A DNA stretch of 64,000 nucleotides from Cycas panzhihuaensis (GCA_023213395.1 CM041465.1:11036001-11100000), one strand, 5' to 3'. Counted from the first letter of the stretch, positions 21,089 through 32,560 are shown. The notes: generated by a model not told the origin, from the letters alone. Numbers and translations are program-made.

Positions 21089-23855
21089 TGTTTCTACTCA
21101 CCGGGAATAGATACGAATAGTTCGACTTAGGTAAGCTCAAGTATGCTTCTCCCTTTTCACTTGCATTATTTCGTTGGAAAGGTTGACAGAAGTATTGCCT
21201 CTCTACATGACTGCTTACTTCATTTGCGTGATTACTTTGCATTTTGTTGCCTGTTCATGCTGCCTGTCATATCATGAGTCTATGATGACCCAGCGGGACC
21301 TACTTCTCTGCAAGGTGGATGTCCCCATAGCATTATACGACCCTTTGCATAGTCTCCACACTGCCTCAAGTCCCTTTTTGATTTGTATGATCCATTCATG
21401 CCTCGACCTTGACCTCTTAGCACCTCATTCTGGGATTTTTGCTCATTAATGCTTGATTCCCTCTGTCCACATGCTTCCTAAACTATCTCAGTCGCCTAGA
21501 CAGGAGGGCCAGCCCCCTCCTAAGCCTGTCAAATCATCCCCCAAAGCTCTTGGAACCTAGAATTCTGCCATTCTGGCTTTCTGGTCCTGCACTATTGTAA
21601 ACTTAGTGGTACCGCAAATTTTATCGCGGTACCGCAAAGTTTACTGCGGTGCGACTATCATCAGTTATTTTTTAAAAGTTATTGTGACAATTCTCGCGTT
21701 TCCCGTGGAATCACCACGTGTCCTCACATCCACCTCAGCCCTATTCATGCTATATTCATTCACTTAGGGTTGGGATGAGTATAAGTATTTAAACCCTCGT
21801 CATTTTAAGGATCTCTTAGGTCATTTTTTACTCTCCAACATAACAATTCCTGCTACAACTCTTGCTCTCCTGCTCTTTCTGCTACAGGTGTACTTATAGG
21901 CCTACATTTCTTGCACCCCAGGCTAGGACTCGCCTGCAACTCCTTGCTTCCATGGTAGGAAGCCTCTCTCTAGGTTTCATCAAGCGTTTTTGGCATTGAT
22001 TTCTTCTCCAACTCACCCAACAAGTACCCCTTTCAGCTGTCCGTTGGATTTCCTCCTATAAATCCTTGTAGGAGCCCTCTTCCTCACTGTTAGTAGGCCC
22101 AGATCTATCATACATCCACCAAGCAGGTCTTACAAACCTTCCCTTCTGGTTTTATGGGAAGTTACCCCATTTTAGACCTATTTCTTGTCTCATTTGCTTA
22201 GTTCCTTTAGGTTTCGCCGTTGCAAAGTCATTTTTCCATTATACTTGGCTTGTTGTCCCTCGGCTCCATCTTTCTCTCCACTAATTTTCTTCAAGAGAGT
22301 AGTGAGAGAAGAGTCCCAAGGTTGGGTGAAGAGAGTAAGGCGGGGTAGTCCCCCTTTTCAATCCTTCTCTCTAAGGGTAATTCCTTCCCACCTTCTCTTC
22401 TTTTACTCCATGCTCTTCTTGAGATTATTAGGAGAGATTGAGCCCTAGGCTAGCGCTGGACCATCAGCGTATGCAGCCCCTTGCTACACTGATCCCAGGT
22501 CTACTCACCTCTTGTTTAGACCCCAATAGTGTCCTCCATGTTGTCGGGTAACCCTTGATACTATTAGCAAGGGTTTGTGCACCGGATTGCTACCCATAGC
22601 AACTCTGTACCTTGCATACTTCCTTAATGCCTGGTTTCTCTTTTCTTGGTACCTCTTGGCTATCCCTAGTGACCCTTACCATTACTTTGTTATGCTTGTG
22701 GGTTGTGTGGAGAACTCAATGGAGGGTTAGCCATCTTGAGGCTTCCCTTATTCCATTTTTGCTTGATGTTTGGCTTTGCTTGAAAGAGGGTTTTTGGAGC
22801 TTATTATAGCAACTATTTTTTCCTAACACTCTAACATTGATAGAACTTATATATACTTGCATATACATAGTTTATCTCTTGTATCCCCTTCTTGGAAGGG
22901 ATAAGTTTGTGCATGTGCAGGTTGCCATGGTGTTCTTGCAAAGGTGCAAAGTGCTCGAATCTGGGTAAGGTTCTTTGTTTTGCTCTTTGCTTTCGCTCCT
23001 TTCCTTTCACTTTCTTTTCGCAAAGGGGAAGGTAAGGAAGCCCCTCAATCATTCGTGGGCGGACGAGGATGTACGTGGCATGTGGGTGAGGTCTTCCACC
23101 GGCCACTACATCTTCCGGGTATGTACTTTCCTCCTTTTGCCCCTGCTTTCCTTTTTGCACTTTTATTTGAGATCTATGTGTTAGTTAAGTAGGTTACACA
23201 TAAAAGTGAAAGGGAAAATGATATCTTTTACTTATATTTGCATATTTATACATCACGCACCTAACTCTCGTAGGAAAAGGATCTATAGGAGATTTGCCCT
23301 TCCCTTTTCCTTAGCTTACAAAATCTACCTTAGCCCTTTTCAGCTCAGCCCTACTCGATATTGTTTGCTTGCATATGTGATACCCATTCCTGTTTCCTTT
23401 CTTGTTTCTTTTCTAAATTATTAAGGGAGGTTTTGGTTTGGTCTTTCGTTCTCACTTCCCTCTTTCCTTCTTGGCTCTATTTGCTTGGTCAAATAACCAA
23501 GAAGATCCTAGCCACATCGTAGGCTATCACCTACCTTGTTTCATTTGTTTCCCTCTGTCATAGGGAAACCCTTGAGGATTCCTTTCCTCCTCTTCCGACC
23601 ATCCAAGGGTGGGAGGACCTTCCTCTCAAGTCCATCCAGGCTACCTTTCTTGTTTTCCATCTCTCTCTTTAGGATAGAGGACCACTCCAAGGTAGTTGGG
23701 TATTATTCATAGGTCCCGAACTCGTGCTCCAGTGCACGGGGCACCCTGCATGGTACTTACTTCACTTGTAGGTTTTTTCACCCGCACCCTTGATATCAAT
23801 ATTAATCATCATCATTCCTACCCAGCTAGGTGATTATCCCGTAGATACGCATCTA
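21089..23855 (+). repeat. 3' LTR of GyA-3 (LTR4), inverted relative to LTR1-3
   Basis: The LTR is 2767 bp, TGTTTCTA to GCATCTA, the last CA having become TA. It aligns with the reverse complement of LTR3: ACCGGGAATAGATACG near the start, the GGTACCGC words at 21610-21650, and ATCCCGTAGATACGC at the end. An AT-rich TATA-like box lies at 22846-22857. Short plus-strand frames here have no domains and are treated as LTR sequence. Confidence 0.8.
22846..22857 (+). promoter_or_regulatory. TATA-like box of LTR4
   Basis: CTTATATATACT lies 1.76 kb into the LTR, the same relative place as the AT tracts of LTR1 and LTR2. It would mark the U3/R transition. Inferred from position and composition. Confidence 0.4.
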
Positions 23856-23869
23856 GAGTCTTAAAGCTT

Positions 23870-24960
23870 TTAAAGGGTGCCTTGGTTGTTATGAAAGCCT
23901 TAAAGAAAAGAAACCTTTACATTTTAGTGGGAAGTAAAGATGTCAGTCATACAGCTACAACATCAAAGACTATAGAAGATCCAGCTCAGTTATGGCATCA
24001 GAGACTTGGGGTACTGATAAATCGTAAGTTACTTCCTAACTTACAACTTTAAATTTGGCTTTTTGTAAATATTGTATTTTTTGAAAGTAGTATAGACTCA
24101 AGTTTAAAGTAGGGAGTCACACTAGTAAAGGTATTTTGGATTATATACATTCAGATGTGTGGGGACTAACCCCTACAATATCTTATGGAGGATCATTATA
24201 CTTTGTCACATTTATAGATGATTACTCCAGAAAGGTATAGGTCTATTTTTTGAAAAGGAAATCTGAAGTTTTTAGTGTGTTTAGTTCAAGGCTCTAGTTG
24301 AGAAGAGTGGTGGAAGGTCAATCAAATGTTTAAGAATTGACATTGGAGGTGAGTTCAACTCCTTGGAGTTTGAGAACCATTACAGAGAAGCTATGATTAA
24401 AAGGCATAAGACCACTAGCTATACTCTATAGTAGAATGGCATAGCTAAATGCATGAATAGGACACTCTTAGAAAGAGCAAGAAGCATGTTAAGTAATGCA
24501 AGAGTGGAGCAGGGATTATGGGAAAAAGTTGTTCAAATAACTTACTATTTGGTAAATAGGTCATCGTCACTTGTAATAGATTGCAAGATTCCTGAAGAGG
24601 TATAGACTAGACATCCATGTGACTATTTAAATTTGAAAGTTTTTTGTTGTGATGATTATGCCTTGATTGATAAAAGTCAACGTTCAAAGTTAAACCTAAA
24701 ATCTAAGAGATGCATCTTTGTTGGTTATGGTGATAGAGATGGTGTGAAGGGATACATGTTGTGGGATCCTACTACCCACAAAATCACTATTACAAGAGAT
24801 GTTGTATTTGATAAATCTCTTTTTCTAAAATTAGATAGTATAGAAGTTAAAGTAAAATAGGAGCAGAAAGTTAAACATCAATAGGTCAAGCTTGAGACCT
24901 AACTATCTTTAGAAATAGAAGAGCAGGAAGATATTTCTGAAGATGAATCTGCAGTATATT
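23870..24960 (+). pseudogene. Cop1 integrase
   Basis: It starts with LWHQRLGV at about 23991 (the GAG-pre-integrase H-x-x-x-H motif region). The integrase core follows: IHSDVWGL with the first catalytic Asp near 24150, then FIDDYSRK. RIDIGGEF holds the second Asp, with Asn changed to Ile beside it. The usual AERMNRTL helix reads AKCMNRTLLERARSM, so the catalytic Glu is replaced by Lys. The C-terminal part (24633-24860) has RCIFVGYGDRDGVKGYMLW, the conserved Copia integrase tail. Stops occur at YTL**NG and in other places. It is inactive. Confidence 0.85.
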
Positions 24961-25099
24961 TACGGGAGTATGTAGATACTCCTCTATAAACTATTAGAAG
25001 ATCTATACGAATTAGTCATCCACCTGACAAGTACAACCCTTCTGTTTCTATTACTTTGGTTTCTAATAATAGTGAGCCTATATGTTATTAGGAAGAAGT

Positions 25100-26095
25100 A
25101 GATAATATCTATAATGAGAAGTGGAAGAGGGATATATAGGAAAAGATAGATGCTTTGAATAAAAATAATTCATGGGACTTGGTAGAACTTCCACATGGCA
25201 GGAAGGCTATTGGTTGCATGTGGGTTTTTAAAAAGAAAATAGATGTTGATAGAAAGGTTGACAAATATAGGGCAATACTAGTGGCTAAAGGCTTTGCACA
25301 TATAGCATGCATTGACTTTGATGAGATCTTTTTACCAGTTATCAAACTTGTTTCAATTCAAGTTCTATTAGCATTAGTAGCTTCTCTTGATTTGGAGTTG
25401 GAGCAGTTAGATATAAAAATAATTTTTTTATATGGAGATTTAGATGAGGAGATCTATATGGATCAACCAGAAGGGTTTGTATAGGATGATAGGAAAATAC
25501 TTATTTGCAGGCTCAGGAAATCATTGTATGGCTTGAAGCAATCATCCAGGCAATGGTACAAGAAGTTTGATGCTTTCATGGAGAGTCAAAATTTCAAAAA
25601 AAGTGAGTATGATCATTGTGTTTACTTTAAATTCTTAGACAATAGCTTATTCATTAACTTGGTATTGTATGTTGATGACATGTTGGTTGCAAGCAAAAGC
25701 ATGGAAGAAATCAATAAGTTAAAGGCTCAGTTGGCTAGGGATATTGATATGAAAGATCTAGGAGCTACAAAACAAATCTTAGGTATGGAGATGGATAGAG
25801 ACAGGAAAAATGGTAAGCTATGGTTATCACAGCAAAAATATGTGGAGAAGGTGCTAACTAGGTTTGGTATGGCAAATGTGAAACCAGTGAGTATCTTGTT
25901 GGCCTCCTATTTCAAGCTTTCCTCTAGTATGAGTCCTAGTAATGAAGAAGAAAAGGATTATATGTCTTGTGTATGTTATGCCAGTGCAGTAGGAAGTTTG
26001 ATATATACCATGGTATGTACAAGACCTAACATTTCACATGCAGTTGGTATAGTTAACAAGTTTATGGTAAATCTAGGAAAGGAACATTAGGCAGT
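25100..26095 (+). pseudogene. Cop1 reverse transcriptase
   Basis: Two frames cover it: 25155-25484 (NSWDLVELP, GCMWVFKKK, YRAILVAKGFAH, DEEIYMDQPEGFV) and 25524-26090 (YGLKQSSRQWYKKFD, then YVDDMLVASKS, with YVDD at 25668-25679). A single TAG after EGFV separates the two; the downstream part remains in register, so this is a nonsense change. The second frame ends KEH then TAG, where Copia elements normally have Trp. The RT palm residues are intact. Confidence 0.88.
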
Positions 26096-26600
26096 AGTGA
26101 AATGGGTGCTTCAGTATTTGAGAGGTATAAGTGACTATTACATCACCTTTAGAGGTATAGGTAATTAGGTTTGTGGATATGTTAATTCAAACTTTGTAGG
26201 AGATTTAGATAAGAGAAGGTCTACTTCAAGTTATGTATTTACTCTTGCAAATGGTCTAGTTAGTTGGATATCAAAATTACAAAGCATAATTGTATTATTG
26301 ACTACAAAAGTAGAATATGTTGTTGCAGCACATGCTTATAAAGAAGTAATTTGGTTGTAGGTTTATTGGTTAATCTTGGAAGGAAACAGGAAAAGGTAAA
26401 GGTATTTTGTGACATTCAAAGTGCTATTTACTTAGTAAAAAATCCAACTTATCATAGTAGGACAAAGCATATTACTCTTAACTACCATTTTGTTAGACAG
26501 GTTATGGAAGCAAGTGGAGTGGCACTTGAAAAGGTTAACACAAAACAGAATTGTGCTGATATGTTCACAAAACCAATACTATTAGAGAAGTTCAAATGAT
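26096..26600 (+). pseudogene. Cop1 RNase H
   Basis: The frame at 26351-26599 has VFCDIQSAIYLVKNPTYH, SRTKHITLNYHFVRQ and NCADMFTKPI, all standard for the Copia RNase H C-terminal half. The N-terminal half at 26130-26350 includes ASNFVGDLDKRRSTSSYVFT-like wording with stops and one shifted frame. It would remove the RNA strand during reverse transcription. Confidence 0.8.
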
Positions 26601-26669
26601 GTTTGACTTCTCTTGGCTTACAGAAAAGGTGATGAATGGTCCAAGAAAGGTATCAGGTAAATTGTTGTC

Positions 26670-27015
26670 AAGGTGGAGATTGTTAGATAATGTGACAACA
26701 ATGTTTTGGAGGCTAAAATTTTGACAAGTTGGCAGTGCAATTTCCCCCCCAAACTTCCTCAGGGGTTCAAAATATCCTAGATTTTATGGTTGAGATTTGT
26801 ACCTTGGATGCCTCTCTCATATAGCCTGATTTAGGGTGTTTTCTTATTATGTTGATGGTGTTCGATGTATTGGATGCACTGTGAAGAGTTAGATGGCTAC
26901 TTGTTGTTGCTTAAGTATTCTACTATAAATTATGTACATTTCTCTATTTTTTGATAATAAAGATCGATACCTTTCCTATGTGGATGTTTCCCTAGCACAC
27001 TTCTAGGGTTTTACC
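26670..27015 (+). repeat. Cop1 polypurine tract and 3' LTR
   Basis: AAGGTGGAGAT ends at 26680, followed directly by TGTTAGA, the classic Copia polypurine tract and LTR start. The LTR runs 26681 to about 27015 (TTTTACCA), roughly 335 bp. The right end is the less certain boundary, because the 5' LTR is outside the window for comparison. Confidence 0.72.
26924..26961 (+). promoter_or_regulatory. Cop1 LTR TATA box and poly(A) signal
   Basis: TATAAAT is at 26924-26930 and AATAAA at 26956-26961. In compact Copia LTRs these two lie close together around the R region, as here. Confidence 0.5.
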
Positions 27016-28950
27016 ATGTTATATCAGGTGTATATATGATGCTTTGGCTTTCTAATTCATTTTATTGCATTAGCTATTGTTTAAGAACTTGTATATTAAA
27101 TTTCAGTTTTGATTCCTATAACTAGTTACAAAATAGTTTAGATCTTGGTGGCAGTTTCAGTTATTGGGACCTTATCTTCTTAATAGTATATACATAAATT
27201 TATAAATTTACAGTAATCCTTTTGTATTATTTTTTTAATTTTATACTTTTTTTTTTGGGTCTATGTATATATATTTTTTATTTTTTAATATGAAAAGGTA
27301 TTATAATGATGAGTGAACTCATGGGATACTAGGTAAACTAATATATAATAGCCTATCTTAACATAATGAAGATACACAAAACCTAAGAATCTGGTGACGA
27401 GCATCATACCATAGGGAGAACATGAGTATTTTATACAAATTATCTCTAAGTGCTTTCATGTAGGATATGAGTCAAAAAGAGACCTTCAAAAGTGCAAATA
27501 TGACAAGTTGGGCTAAATGCTTCAATAGGGATCAAGTAGGACTACTATTAAGAAGCACATTGCAAGATAAAATTGTCAAAGCTTAGGCTATAGGTTGCGA
27601 AAATAGTTGGTTTGTAGAATAACTAGTGACACAGGAATACTTTAAAAGAAAATGATAAGTAGGAATGGCCTACAAAGGGAAAAAGTTGGACGGTAAGGCT
27701 TACTCATAAGATGAATGTGTGGTTAGGACAATATCATAACACTAAGGATTTTATCTATAAGCATGACTAAATATAAGAGGCATTACCTTAGGGCACTTAT
27801 TAAGTTAAAGTTCACAAAAAAGGATCAGGCAATGCCTTACAAAAGAGAGATATATAAGGCTTAAAAATCTAAATCTAGTGTTCTAGAATGGTCTTATGGA
27901 CTATAAACACTAGCATGCCAAGAGATAGTTACCCTAGGTAGTATATAAGCAATATTAAACTCATTAATAGGCTTATCAATTACTCAACTAATAGTTATAA
28001 AGGGGTATTTTAGAGTACAGGGTAAAATGAAACCACTATAATAATGGAAGTATTAATTATATAGAGAAAAAAATTAGAAAATTATGGTCCCAATGAAATA
28101 GTCTGAACAAAAAATAAAGACCTCAAAGTCAAGTTTGGGCCTTTATAAAAATGGGTTTTTGTTTGGTTTTATTTTTATTTTTGCTTACAAGAGTTAGAAA
28201 ATTTTCTAAGACATACAAAACCATTTTGCTTTAAAAACTTCCTGAACTCATAGTAGAGAAGTAGACCATTGGAATCTCACCTAACTAGACATGTTAGATC
28301 TAAAACATCAAGATGGTTACCCAATTCTTAAAACTTGTAGGTTAAAATTTTCCATTCTTTTCGCAATTTTAATTTTAATAATTTTGGGGTTTTATAGGGC
28401 CATCCCTATTTTTTTCTCTTTTTTAATTAAACCAAGTTTAATCATAGCTCTATTTGAGGCTAAAATGGGGTAGTTTATTGCCTTAGTCATTTCTAATAGA
28501 TCAAATTTAATCCTAGAATGTTAATTTTTGGATTTTTCTGATGAAAATTTATCTTTTGGGGGTCATGTAAAACCTTGTGATACAAGTTGTGGTTCTTTAT
28601 GATACCATGAAGACTAGAGCAATACCATGAGAATCTAAGTAAGATGCTTTGTTCTATCTTAAGATAGATAGAAAAGTTTATAAGATAAGTAATAGTTCAT
28701 AGATTTTGACATTCTTTTTTACAAATTCATCAGTTTAGGGCTACCTATTACATGTTAGATGTTTTCTAGGTGTAGACATATTATTGTTTAGCCTATTTAA
28801 CCCATTTTTATTTGTTGTCTAACCTAATACTACGATTGATAATCATAAAAATATTAATTTAGCCATGCTAGCCCTTATAGTGATGATAAATGATGGTGAT
28901 AGAGATGTCTTGAGATATTATAGACTACTTAGTCTAGTTACATCTAGGCA
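27016..28950. other. AT-rich stretch without recognised content
   Basis: I see no conserved retrotransposon motif, no long frame and no terminal repeats. The one 60-codon frame (28291-28473) is hydrophobic and arises from T-rich sequence. By position this could include the worn-out 3' LTR of GyB, but no alignment with LTR1-4 was convincing. Confidence 0.5.
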
Positions 28951-28979
28951 ATATATCTTAGACCAACCTTTATTAATTA

Positions 28980-29880
28980 ACATTGTGTTCCATTAAGACT
29001 GCTCATGCCAAACTTTATATCTTCCCTTAGTTGGTGATGTTATGATTACCCCATAAGATGTGAGGTAATTGCTCTAAGTTCCTTGTACAGGACAACTACT
29101 TGAATTGGGCACCTTTCTTAGTATGATTGATACCCACCAAGTGGTTGTGACATTCTTATATAGGAGAGGGCACTAGTATAGACATAGAGGCAATATCAAG
29201 AGGATGATGAGTTGTAGGATTTTGTATATGTGGAAGCTTATCATTTATGATATTTTATTCAAGATTTCACATCACCAAAACTATTATGAGATCCTAAGTG
29301 GGTGAATAGATATGGTGCAATAGTATGAGGTGGGAGAGAGACTAGATTAAGCCACCTTGATACTGGCTAATATTAAGATTCAACTCAACTAGATCCAAGT
29401 TTTAGGCTAAGGGGGTTCTGATATTGCACCTTATTATATTGTTGATTCTTTAACCAATTCTAGTGTGTAGGTCTAAGGGGAGGTCCACAATTAGTGGTCG
29501 ATGGGGACCCCTCAGTTCAAATATGGCCTACTTGTTTTAGGAGCCTCAGGGCCTCTAAATGGTTCAATAAGATCATATATACCACATCACTACGCAGGGT
29601 TATAGTGGATGACTATGTAACATGCCTCTATATAAGAATCCACTGAGATTCTAATGTTGACAAGTTAGAGTTAATAGTCAATGGTAATGGTGGAGATGGA
29701 GGCAATGGGGATGTTAATGGATCTCTTACATAATTAGATGGAGAGATAGAGGGAGAGCCTACTAATGAGGGAGGAGTTAAGGGAGGCAAGGACCTAGTGG
29801 TAAAGGAGGGTGGAGAGGAGGGTCATGATGATGGTATATTTCTTCTCCTGATATTTTTTATTTTATACCATAAGTTTATA
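28980..29880 (+). pseudogene. Plant mobile domain (PMD)-like protein relic, N-terminal part
   Basis: In one plus-strand frame starting near 29009 the sequence reads TLYLPLVGDVMITP, stop, DVR, stop, LL, stop, VPCTG. This matches the hallmark PMD segment (a beta-turn followed by TxxDVxxLLGLP). All three stops are TAA where the family usually has Gln or a similar residue. Downstream text continues in part in the same frame (LGTFLSMIDTHQVVVTFLYR), then shifts. PMD proteins are found as plant genes and inside Mutator and Gypsy transposons. Near 29690-29830 a Gly/Glu-rich repeat follows. It is heavily decayed. Confidence 0.5.
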
Positions 29881-30089
29881 CTTTAAAAGTTTTGATCAGT
29901 TAATGATTTGATTTTTATCATAGTTATTGATCCTGGACTTTGATTTAGCATAGGTAGGGGGCTTACCCCAAAATTTGTCTAATAGGTACTCAATTCTCTA
30001 CTCCCAATGATATATACAAAGGAACAACCTCATATGATAGACACAGATAAGTCCACCATTGCTCACCCCTATATAATTATATTCACCCC

Positions 30090-30600
30090 ATAATGAGGGC
30101 CTTAGCAATATGGAGAGTGGAGTGAGATGAGCTTTAGGCTCACATCAGAGATCTAGAGGGTGGACAAGTCACACAAGTTAAAGTAAGGATCACAAGAGCC
30201 ATGCCCCCTTTACAAGTAGTTCCAAGGGCTAAGGTATAGATTGACATTTTATAGACACAACTAGTAGTTGTAACAAGGGAGAGGGAGTAGCTATAGACTC
30301 AGTATAATCAATTGATTGATTGATTAGTAGAGAAGTCATAGAGGAGTCACTATCAAACCCACACATCCAGACCACAATTGGAAGATCTAAGGAGGGCCAA
30401 GATGAGGGGAACTAAGTAGGACCCTCTTTTCAGTGATGAGTTGCTCCACTTTTAAAGAGCTCAAAGACTTTATAGAGTGGCTATGAGAGGGGATTACACC
30501 ATGATTATATTTGTACCCATGTTATACCATTGGTTTTAGGAGAGGCAAGTTGGGCCTATAAGGGTTAGGGTATGAGTATTATGTGGCACATTAGGTGATT
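30090..30600 (+). pseudogene. Possible C-terminal part of the PMD-like relic
   Basis: A plus-strand frame interrupted by TAG codons encodes a charged, helix-prone stretch near 30140-30420 with many Gln, Arg and Glu residues. It then reads TMIIFVPMLYHWF near 30500. If TAG positions were Gln this would be a coiled coil, as some PMD proteins have. The link to the upstream PMD segment rests on strand, distance and similar decay, not on a domain match. Confidence 0.3.
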
Positions 30601-31289
30601 GTACACCCTTCTAGAGATCCCATGTCCCCTAAGACACTCATGTACGAACATAGTTTTAATGATATATATAGGGGCCAACTTGAGCTCCTATAAATTGATT
30701 TATATCTATGTACTTGGATTTTATATGTATGTTAATCATATCACATTTGTATTTGAGCTATTAGTGTTATATGTACTTACCTTACTTCATCTTATGGATG
30801 ATATTTTAGTGCATATATAACACTTATGAATCAATTAATAGCTCATAATATTTATGCCATCTTAGAGACATGATCAACAAGTGATATTTTATACTTGTAT
30901 AAGAGTTTAAGAACTAGTTTATACTTGTGGAGGAGTACTATGCTCCATGGGGGTTGCCTAAGGGCAAAACAACTCACAATGGAGTGTTAGTTATTATGAT
31001 AAACATAGGCAATTGACATGTCATAACAGGCATGAAACATGATGATATTATTAAAGGATATAGTTTAGTCTTACTGTAGAGAAAAGTGTAGTTTATACTC
31101 TTCTTGGAGTGAATTAATGGTTTAAGCTCTTGGCAAAGCCTAATGTGCCTTGATAGGCACAAGATTTGGGAGTGCTAAATAGGAAAAAAAAATAAAACAT
31201 GATATTTCTCGATCATAGTTTAAGCTCATTTATTTGTAAAATAAAAGGAAAAGAAGTTTATACAAATGACAAAGAATTTTTTTTTTGTT
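30601..31289. other. Non-coding spacer with one copy of a local repeat
   Basis: No gene was recognised. The segment at about 30930-31055 resembles 31330-31465: both have an ATGCTC/GCTCATGG start, an AGGCATGAAACAT core, then TTTA/TTCAGGCTC at the end. It may belong to the GyB 3' untranslated region, since the second repeat overlaps the junction with GyB integrase. Confidence 0.4.
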
Positions 31290-31469
31290 TGTTTTACAAT
31301 TTTTTTAATTTTATGAATAGTATTTATGCTCATGGGAGAGCATGATACCCTTATGGGGCCTACCCAAGGGGCAGAGAGTGATGATCATGATAGAGAAATA
31401 GGTGCTATGATGGACATAGAGGCATGGCATACCATAATAGGCATGAAACATTATAAGAACATAATAGTT

Positions 31470-32560
31470 CAGGCTCATTTTGGAGCAATAGTTCCCTTAA
31501 TGAGGGTATGATCAACTATAGAACTTTTTGAGAAATGGTCCATTAATAGATTTCTCAAACTTTAGACCCTCTAACATGGGGATTTAATATTTATTATTAG
31601 TTAGATTTTATAGCACCATAAAGGGTCCAACCCACTTAGGTCCAAACTTTTAGAGGCAGACATGACGGTACTTGAATTTTAAGACCTTGTCTTACGGGAT
31701 GGATTTCTTGGACCATAGATGCTTATCATGGGCCTTCTAAGCTTTGGTTTTTTATGTAAAGTCCATTTGATACATTGCAAGGAGATTCTCATACAAAGCC
31801 TCTAAATTAAGAAGGCATGCTTGACAATGCTATTCTTTATCAACAAAACCCTCCATAGACACCCTTAGAGATGGAATCTCTATTTTAAGTAGAAGGATGG
31901 ATTTTGACCTATAGACAAGGGAAAAGGGTGTCATGCTTATGGCAGTATAATTAAATGTATAGGAGGCCCATAAGAAAAAATACAAGTGTTGGTTCTAGTC
32001 TCATCATGATTTGGTAAAAAATTTCTTTCAAATTAAGATAAGTATTATTAAATGCCTTAATTTTCCAATTTGCTTGAGAGTAATAGGAAAATGAGGTATT
32101 ATAGGTGATGTGAAAATTTTCACATAGTTCATTGACTTCCTTATTACATACTAGGGTCTTGTTGTTTATAATCAAGGTATTAAGAACCCTAAAGCAACAA
32201 ATAGTATGTTAGAAGATGAGTGTGGTGATCATTTTGCCCATCATTAAGGAAATAAGAATGGATTCTACCCACTTGGTGAAGTATTCTATTACTATGAGAA
32301 TAATCTTATGTTGAGCAAAAGATGGGGGGAAATACCTCCAATTAAATCAAGGCCCCATTGGAAGAAAGGCCAAGGTGAAATATTAGCATATAAGGCCTCA
32401 AAAGGCTAGTGCATAATGTTTAAATGTTCTTGACACTTTCTACATTTTTACACATAAGCATGGGCATCCTTGAATAATATGTTCTAAAAGAAACCCATTC
32501 TCAAGATTCTTTAGGCCATGGATTACCCCCATAAATGGCCTTTGTAGATGTAATCATGAT
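31470..32560 (-). pseudogene. GyB integrase remnant
   Basis: The frame at 31951-32175 gives CNKEVNELCENFHITYNTS, then YYSQANWKIKAFNNTYLN, the segment around the second and third catalytic residues of Tat/Athila integrases. The third catalytic Glu position now reads Lys (WKIKAF where QAEAS-like wording is usual). At 32410-32520 the zinc-binding region survives as FKDAHAYV, stop, KC, KCQEH. Integrase joins element DNA to the chromosome. Multiple stops and shifts. Confidence 0.78.

Larger units (their letters stand above)
20871..23855 (+). mobile_element. GyA-3, 3' end of a plus-strand copy of the same Gypsy family
   Basis: This contains the last 218 bases of the 3' untranslated region followed by a full 3' LTR. 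Upstream parts (5' LTR, gag, pol) are missing because GyA-2 inserted here. They should lie beyond the left side of GyA-1 and GyA-2. The outer LTR end at 23855 meets Copia pol sequence, so this copy had inserted into Cop1. The right TSD would be GAGTC at 23856-23860. Confidence 0.78.
23856..27015 (+). mobile_element. Cop1, 5'-truncated Ty1/Copia element
   Basis: It runs from just before the GAG-pre-integrase motif through integrase, RT and RNase H to a polypurine tract and 3' LTR. The domain order integrase before RT defines Copia. The left end is the outer boundary of the GyA-3 LTR, so gag, protease and the 5' LTR were displaced leftward by that insertion rather than lost by reverse-transcription truncation. 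In-frame stops are common and are mostly TAG where Gln or Trp is expected. Confidence 0.85.

Noticed and set aside
23856-23990. Cop1 as a 5'-truncated retrotransposon copy
   Set aside because: Its left end coincides exactly with the outer end of LTR4, so interruption by GyA-3 explains the break.
27016-27035. TGTTATATCAGG as a primer-binding site for a second element
   Set aside because: It follows the 3' LTR of Cop1, where flanking DNA is expected, and no gag-pol of the matching orientation follows.
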